Part shown: piece by piece, positions 5,544 through 7,667 of the stretch
Layout: every line of letters starts with the position of its first letter
How positions within the stretch are numbered: the first letter of the stretch is position 1
Origin: Candidatus Altarchaeum sp. CG2_30_32_3053
GTDB lineage: Archaea > Altiarchaeota > Altiarchaeia > Altiarchaeales > Altiarchaeaceae
Assembly (NCBI GenBank): GCA_001873845.1
Contig: MNZY01000235.1
Span: 1 to 7,667 of the forward strand
Length of the DNA: 7,667 nucleotides
Direction: 5' to 3'
The notes under the pieces: model-generated
Database searches by the model: none
Told to the model about the DNA's origin: nothing
What the model saw: the letters and a program-made list of their open reading frames with translations, nothing else
Program-made: the position numbers and the translations under genes

Positions 5544-5746
5544 GGGGCTGTGGGGTAACCTGGCATCCTAATGGGCTCCAGAAATCTTAGCTGGAGCGCT
5601 GAGCCATTTCAACAAAAGTTGAAATCTCCGAAGGATAGTGAGGGGATTTTTGGCTATGACGAAAAAATTTGTATTGTATAAATATTATAAATACAACCAT
5701 GCATTGGAGATACCCGCAGATGGGGGTTCAAATCCCTCCGGCCCCA
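5544..5746 (+). tRNA. trnW: tRNA-Trp (anticodon CCA) with a 130-nt intron
   Basis: Exon 1 is 5544-5581 and exon 2 is 5712-5746. The acceptor GGGGCTG (5544-5550) pairs with CGGCCCC (5739-5745), and the discriminator is A5746. The D arm has A14, G18-G19 (5562-5563) and A21. The anticodon CCA is at 5578-5580 in loop CTCCAGA after splicing. Stem ATGGG pairs with CCCGC, with a T-G wobble and an A-C end mismatch. The variable region is AGAT, and the T arm is GGGGG-TTCAAAT-CCCTC. The splice sites form a canonical bulge-helix-bulge. CTCC (5576-5579) pairs with GGAG (5706-5709); bulges AGA (5580-5582) and ATA (5710-5712) flank this 4-bp helix; AAT (5583-5585) with ATT (5703-5705) extends it inward. 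Cutting each bulge after its second base places the intron exactly at 37/38. CCA is not encoded. Confidence 0.94.
5582..5711 (+). ncRNA. tRNA-Trp intron with a box C/D guide for C34 2'-O-methylation
   Basis: The intron contains CTGGAG (5591-5596), the exact complement of C32-G37 (5576-5581), two bases before a box D CTGA (5599-5602). The fifth base upstream of that box, G5594, pairs with C5578, which is C34; this obeys the D+5 rule. Box C-like ATGACGA lies downstream at 5656-5662. GCC (5603-5605) and GGC (5652-5654) can close the kink-turn between D and C. The D-C loop holds a perfect hairpin (ATTTCAAC 5606-5613 / GTTGAAAT 5618-5625), and a second hairpin (TTGTATT…AATACAA, 5669-5696) follows box C. 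Euryarchaeal tRNA-Trp introns are known C/D guides for Cm34 and Um39. Here nt 39 is C and no second guide is evident. Confidence 0.82.
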
Positions 5747-5773
5747 TTCAGACATTTTACTAAAAAATTACAG

Positions 5774-5835
5774 TGCTTTATGATGAGAAACGGGCGGTCT
5801 GATTATTATGATGAGATGAACAACCACTGAAAGCA
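5774..5835 (+). ncRNA. Box C/D sRNA, predicted dual guide for 16S C1402 and 23S U2552
   Basis: All four boxes are perfect: C ATGATGA (5780-5786), D' CTGA (5799-5802), C' ATGATGA (5808-5814) and D CTGA (5827-5830). Both guides are exactly 12 nt, the strict archaeal spacing, and TGCTT (5774-5778) with AAGCA (5831-5835) forms the terminal stem. The D' guide, GAAACGGGCGGT, holds ACGGGCGGT, the complement of the universal 16S h44 segment ACCGCCCGT. Its D'+5 base, G5794, faces C1402. The D guide, GATGAACAACCA, is complementary to TGGTTGTTCATC, matching the 23S A-loop, and A5822 faces U2552 (E. coli numbering recalled). The RNA would assemble with L7Ae, Nop5 and fibrillarin to direct 2'-O-methylation. 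It starts 27 nt after tRNA-Trp and is probably co-transcribed with it. Confidence 0.93.
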
Positions 5836-5901
5836 TTTAAATGTTTAATTGAAAGTAACCTTTGACACTCAACCATTTTCCATTTTGATGAACAAGATTA
5901 A

Positions 5902-5926
5902 ATTTTATGGTAAGAAACCATAAAAT
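5902..5926 (-). terminator. Perfect 10-bp hairpin over the stop of the TPR-membrane gene
   Basis: ATTTTATGGT (5902-5911) pairs with ACCATAAAAT (5917-5926) around the 5-nt loop AAGAA. It spans the last codons and the TAA (5905-5907) of the minus-strand gene. It may mark the operon's 3' end or block the ribosome near termination. It also separates this operon from the sRNA that comes from the other side. Confidence 0.4.
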
Positions 5927-6381
5927 AATTTTAATAAATATTCAGCAAGCATAAGAGAATATGCGATAAGCATGACGATGTATATATCTTTGTGAACACC
6001 TGTCAGAAAAAGGAAAATAAGAAAAATTCCGATTGCAACAACAATAAACAGAACTTTGTATTGTTTTGTATTTGTATTCGTATTTGTATCTTGCTGGTTT
6101 TCCTGCCAGTGTATTGGTTGCGATTGTATCAGGCATCCTTTTCCTTTTTCAATATTTGCTACCATAGTCAGGAGTTTTCTGCTTTTTTCATAGTATCCGA
6201 TTTTTTGATAGCATATTGCTCCCTTTTTATAGTATTTTGCAGACAAAGTCAGTTCCCCGCGTTTTTCAAACTCACTGCCAATAAGTTCATATTTTTTGGC
6301 AGCATATTCAAAATTTCCCTGTTTTTCATATTATTCGGCACGTTTTTGACATGTTTCCAACATGTCCCTGTCATTTATCAT
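5905..6381 (-). pseudogene. TPR protein with two C-terminal membrane segments, interrupted by an in-frame TAA
   Basis: From ATG 6381 the frame reads MINDRDMLETCQKRAE, then TAA at 6333-6331 (codon 17), then continues unbroken for 141 residues to TAA 5907-5905. Text on both sides of the stop forms one TPR-like helix (RAE*YEKQGNFEYAAKKYELIG), so the stop most likely replaced a residue such as Tyr. TPR-like helical pairs run to about residue 80 (…LSAKYYKKGAICYQKIGYYEKSRKLL), followed by a polar linker with NT repeats (99-105). Two hydrophobic segments at about 110-128 and 132-154 could anchor the protein with the TPR part in the cytosol. Its start overlaps the nucleotidyltransferase stop by 11 nt, implying translational coupling. 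Function is unknown; TPRs bind other proteins. A sequencing error or a restart (for example TTG 6246, leaving 113 residues) is possible. Confidence 0.7.
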
Positions 6382-6952
6382 TTTTACAGTATTTTTTTAT
6401 TTTTTCTTTGATCTTTAACAGTTCATCATAGACGCCTCGTTTTTTCACATTTTCTTCAATATACTTTTCATTTAGTTTTCCCGTCTGTCGCAAATAAATC
6501 CCGATAGCATCATTTATATCCTGTTCTCTTGCAAACAGGAGTTTGTTTATTATTGTGTCTTCCGGGGATGCTACAAGTATTTCAACGCCATTGTTGTCAA
6601 TTTTTCTTTCTGTCTTAATTGTTTGTTTTTCTCCCGCACCATAAGCACCCTTGGCATCTATGTGATATACAGAAAGCGTATCAAATATTGTAAAATGACT
6701 TTTCTCTTTTAATGCTTCTTGTATTTCATACTCTTCAACTGAAAAATCATTTGCGCGCAAAACATCAACAAATTTCTGAATTTTCTCCTGTTTTAAATCC
6801 ATTATAATATCAACATCTCTTGTGGTCCTGATATTTCCCCAGCACACAACTGCTATGCCGCCAATTATTGCATAATCAATGTCAAGTTTTTTCATAATTT
6901 TTGCAATATCTGTTACGATGTCCTCTAATGTTCGTTTTTTATCTTTGTTCAT
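6371..6952 (-). CDS. Nucleotidyltransferase-fold protein (MNT/AbiEii-like)
   Basis: This 193-residue protein has the minimal nucleotidyltransferase core of the DNA polymerase beta superfamily. IIGGIAVVCWG (29-39) gives the GG nucleotide-binding turn, and RTTRDVDIIMD (42-52) gives the D46-x-D48 metal pair. D99 in YHIDAKG is a plausible third carboxylate. VASPEDTIINKLLFAREQD (127-145) is the helical segment often seen as 'SPED' in these families. The closing helix is very basic. Such proteins transfer NMPs to proteins or RNA and occur in toxin-antitoxin and abortive-infection loci as well as housekeeping contexts. The ATG overlaps the upstream small gene's stop as ATGA (6952-6949), and its own stop overlaps the next gene by 11 nt, so it belongs to a tight operon. 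The fold is fairly sure; substrate and role are unknown. Confidence 0.82.
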   Translation of the reverse strand: MNKDKKRTLEDIVTDIAKIMKKLDIDYAIIGGIAVVCWGNIRTTRDVDIIMDLKQEKIQKFVDVLRANDFSVEEYEIQEALKEKSHFTIFDTLSVYHIDAKGAYGAGEKQTIKTERKIDNNGVEILVASPEDTIINKLLFAREQDINDAIGIYLRQTGKLNEKYIEENVKKRGVYDELLKIKEKIKKYCKNDK

Positions 6953-7143
6953 TTTGTCGCTAATTTCGATAATTTTTCAGCAAAGTTGACCATATCAAAC
7001 ATTACTTTTAATGTTTCATCTGGTTTTTTATCTCTCAGTGCAATTGAGTCCCTTATTAATTCCTTTTCTGTCGTTTCTTTAACTTCCCGGCGCAGTTTTT
7101 GTATTTGTAATTTTTGTAATTTTTGTAATTTTTGAGATGTCAT
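6949..7143 (-). CDS. Small charged helical protein upstream of the nucleotidyltransferase
   Basis: A 64-residue basic protein. The N-terminus holds three QKL/KLQ heptad-like units (residues 4-13), encoded by three perfect TAATTTTTG copies at 7108-7134. The rest (EKELIRDSIALRDKKPDETLKVMFDMVNFAEKL) is predicted to be helical and amphipathic. Small helical proteins of this kind are commonly coded directly before MNT-like nucleotidyltransferases. The 4-nt ATGA overlap with the downstream start shows coupling. It may be the partner of the nucleotidyltransferase, as an antitoxin-like or substrate-adaptor protein, but I do not recognise a named family. It starts 17 nt after the kinase stop. Given the coupling, its being a real gene is likely despite its size. 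Confidence 0.7.
   Translation of the reverse strand: MTSQKLQKLQKLQIQKLRREVKETTEKELIRDSIALRDKKPDETLKVMFDMVNFAEKLSKLATK
7108..7134 (-). repeat. Three tandem 9-bp TAATTTTTG units in the small gene
   Basis: Perfect copies lie at 7108-7116, 7117-7125 and 7126-7134, with a partial fourth before them. They code for the QKL repeats at the N-terminus of the 64-residue protein. Being in-frame (9 bp), changes in copy number would leave the gene intact. Confidence 0.7.
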
Positions 7144-7160
7144 TTTTTTGGATTTTATGA

Positions 7161-7667
7161 TTATTCTCTTCCCATTTTAATCTGATGGATAATGATATTT
7201 ATCTGTTTCTGCAATTCATCGCTAATAACCATCTTTTCTTTCATTAGGTATTTGAGTTTTTCAATTATATCATCTACATCTTTTTTAAATTCTCCTCTGG
7301 CATAATTTTTTAGGTCAATTGTGTATTTTAATGTGTTTTCTATATCATTATGAGCTGCACAAACAGTTACAACTTTTCCGCAATAAAAACACGACCTTTT
7401 CAGGTCCCCTTTCAATTTACTTTCACTCCATGATTTTTTGTATTCTATTTTCAAATATTCTATCAGATCTTTCTGCATATCAAAAACATTTTGATATCTA
7501 TCTTCCTTTTTCTTCTCAAGGCATTTCATTATAATGTTATCAATCACTTTCGCATCCGCATTTATTTCAGATGGCTTTTTTGGTTTTTCCATTAAAATAT
7601 TCATCAGTATTTGCTGTTGTGTATCTCCGTCAAACGGATTCTTTCCGGTAACAAGTTCATAAAATAT
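7161..7667 (-). CDS. Eukaryotic-like Ser/Thr protein kinase, C-terminal part (partial)
   Basis: The frame is open from the window edge (first codon at 7667) to TAA 7163-7161, giving 169 residues. The first 70 are the C-lobe of a Hanks-type kinase: FYELVTGKNPFDGD is the end of subdomain IX with the usual TGxxPF, and IIMKCLEKKKEDRYQN is subdomain XI with its invariant Arg. The active site (HRD, DFG) must lie outside the window. After the kinase domain comes a CFYCGK segment (a single Cys-x2-Cys) and then a long charged helical tail (…EIIEKLKYL-type repeats) of about 75 residues, with no membrane segment. An ATG at 7604 exists but lies inside the kinase fold, so it is not the start. It heads the operon and may phosphorylate its neighbours or the TPR partner, which is inferred from context only. 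Confidence 0.85.
   Translation of the reverse strand: MFYELVTGKNPFDGDTQQQILMNILMEKPKKPSEINADAKVIDNIIMKCLEKKKEDRYQNVFDMQKDLIEYLKIEYKKSWSESKLKGDLKRSCFYCGKVVTVCAAHNDIENTLKYTIDLKNYARGEFKKDVDDIIEKLKYLMKEKMVISDELQKQINIIIHQIKMGRE

Noticed and set aside
5628..5641. Possible D' (CCGA) and C' (ATAGTGA) pair inside the tRNA-Trp intron
   Set aside because: Both boxes are weak, and the guide before CCGA is part of a perfect intron hairpin with no matching target in the tRNA.
5544..5746. Reading this locus as a class II tRNA (Leu or Ser) with a long variable arm
   Set aside because: The loop CTCCAGA carries the Trp anticodon CCA and the extra sequence forms a canonical bulge-helix-bulge intron at 37/38; the mature variable region is only 4 nt.
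5885..5891. TTGATGA as box C of a second sRNA after the first
   Set aside because: The first base is not a purine and no CTGA box follows at a usable distance.
5992..6411. Plus-strand open frame with Cys/Phe-rich text opposite the TPR gene
   Set aside because: It overlaps the coupled minus-strand operon, has no family motif, and its hydrophobic stretches mirror the minus-strand genes.

Overview
This window is AT-rich archaeal DNA. The evidence for an archaeon is a ribosomal protein L15e gene (a family found only in archaea and eukaryotes), a tRNA-Trp gene split by a canonical bulge-helix-bulge intron at position 37/38, tRNAs without an encoded CCA, a textbook archaeal box C/D guide RNA, an archaeal-type single OB-fold RPA-like protein, and promoters with TATA boxes placed for leaderless transcripts. 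The lineage cannot be fixed from the sequence. A low-GC euryarchaeal, Altiarchaeota-like or DPANN-like genome would fit.

Layout. 1-110 is the 3' end of an unrecognised gene. 205-1148 is a decayed DDE transposase carrying two frameshifts and an amber stop, with one perfect and one degraded copy of a palindrome on its flanks (151-190 and 1252-1287). 1149-1678 is a long AT-rich spacer with hairpins. Next come tRNA-Thr(GGT) (1679-1750) and an inositol-monophosphatase-family gene (1791-2612). An RPA-like OB-fold gene (2688-2978) and a 480-residue lumazine synthase fusion (3201-4643) lie on the minus strand. Divergent from the fusion is rpl15e (4881-5426), followed by intron-containing tRNA-Trp (5544-5746) and a box C/D sRNA (about 5774-5835). 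The right end is a tight minus-strand operon: a Ser/Thr protein kinase C-terminus that enters from beyond the window, a 64-residue protein, a nucleotidyltransferase, and an interrupted TPR-membrane protein (5905-6381).

Two things stand out. First, 5544-5835 is a compact RNA-methylation locus. The tRNA-Trp intron carries an antisense element whose fifth base upstream of a CTGA box pairs exactly with C34. The sRNA just downstream has two perfect 12-nt guides, one aimed at 16S rRNA C1402 in the decoding centre and the other at 23S rRNA U2552 in the A-loop (E. coli numbering, recalled from memory).

Second, the lumazine synthase has an about 345-residue charged tail with an AT-hook-like motif and two duplicated winged-helix-like domains. 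It is therefore a candidate DNA-binding riboflavin-pathway enzyme, and possibly a protein cage or pentamer that binds nucleic acid.

The kinase, small protein, nucleotidyltransferase and TPR cluster could be a signalling or toxin-antitoxin/defence module, but its function is not established here.
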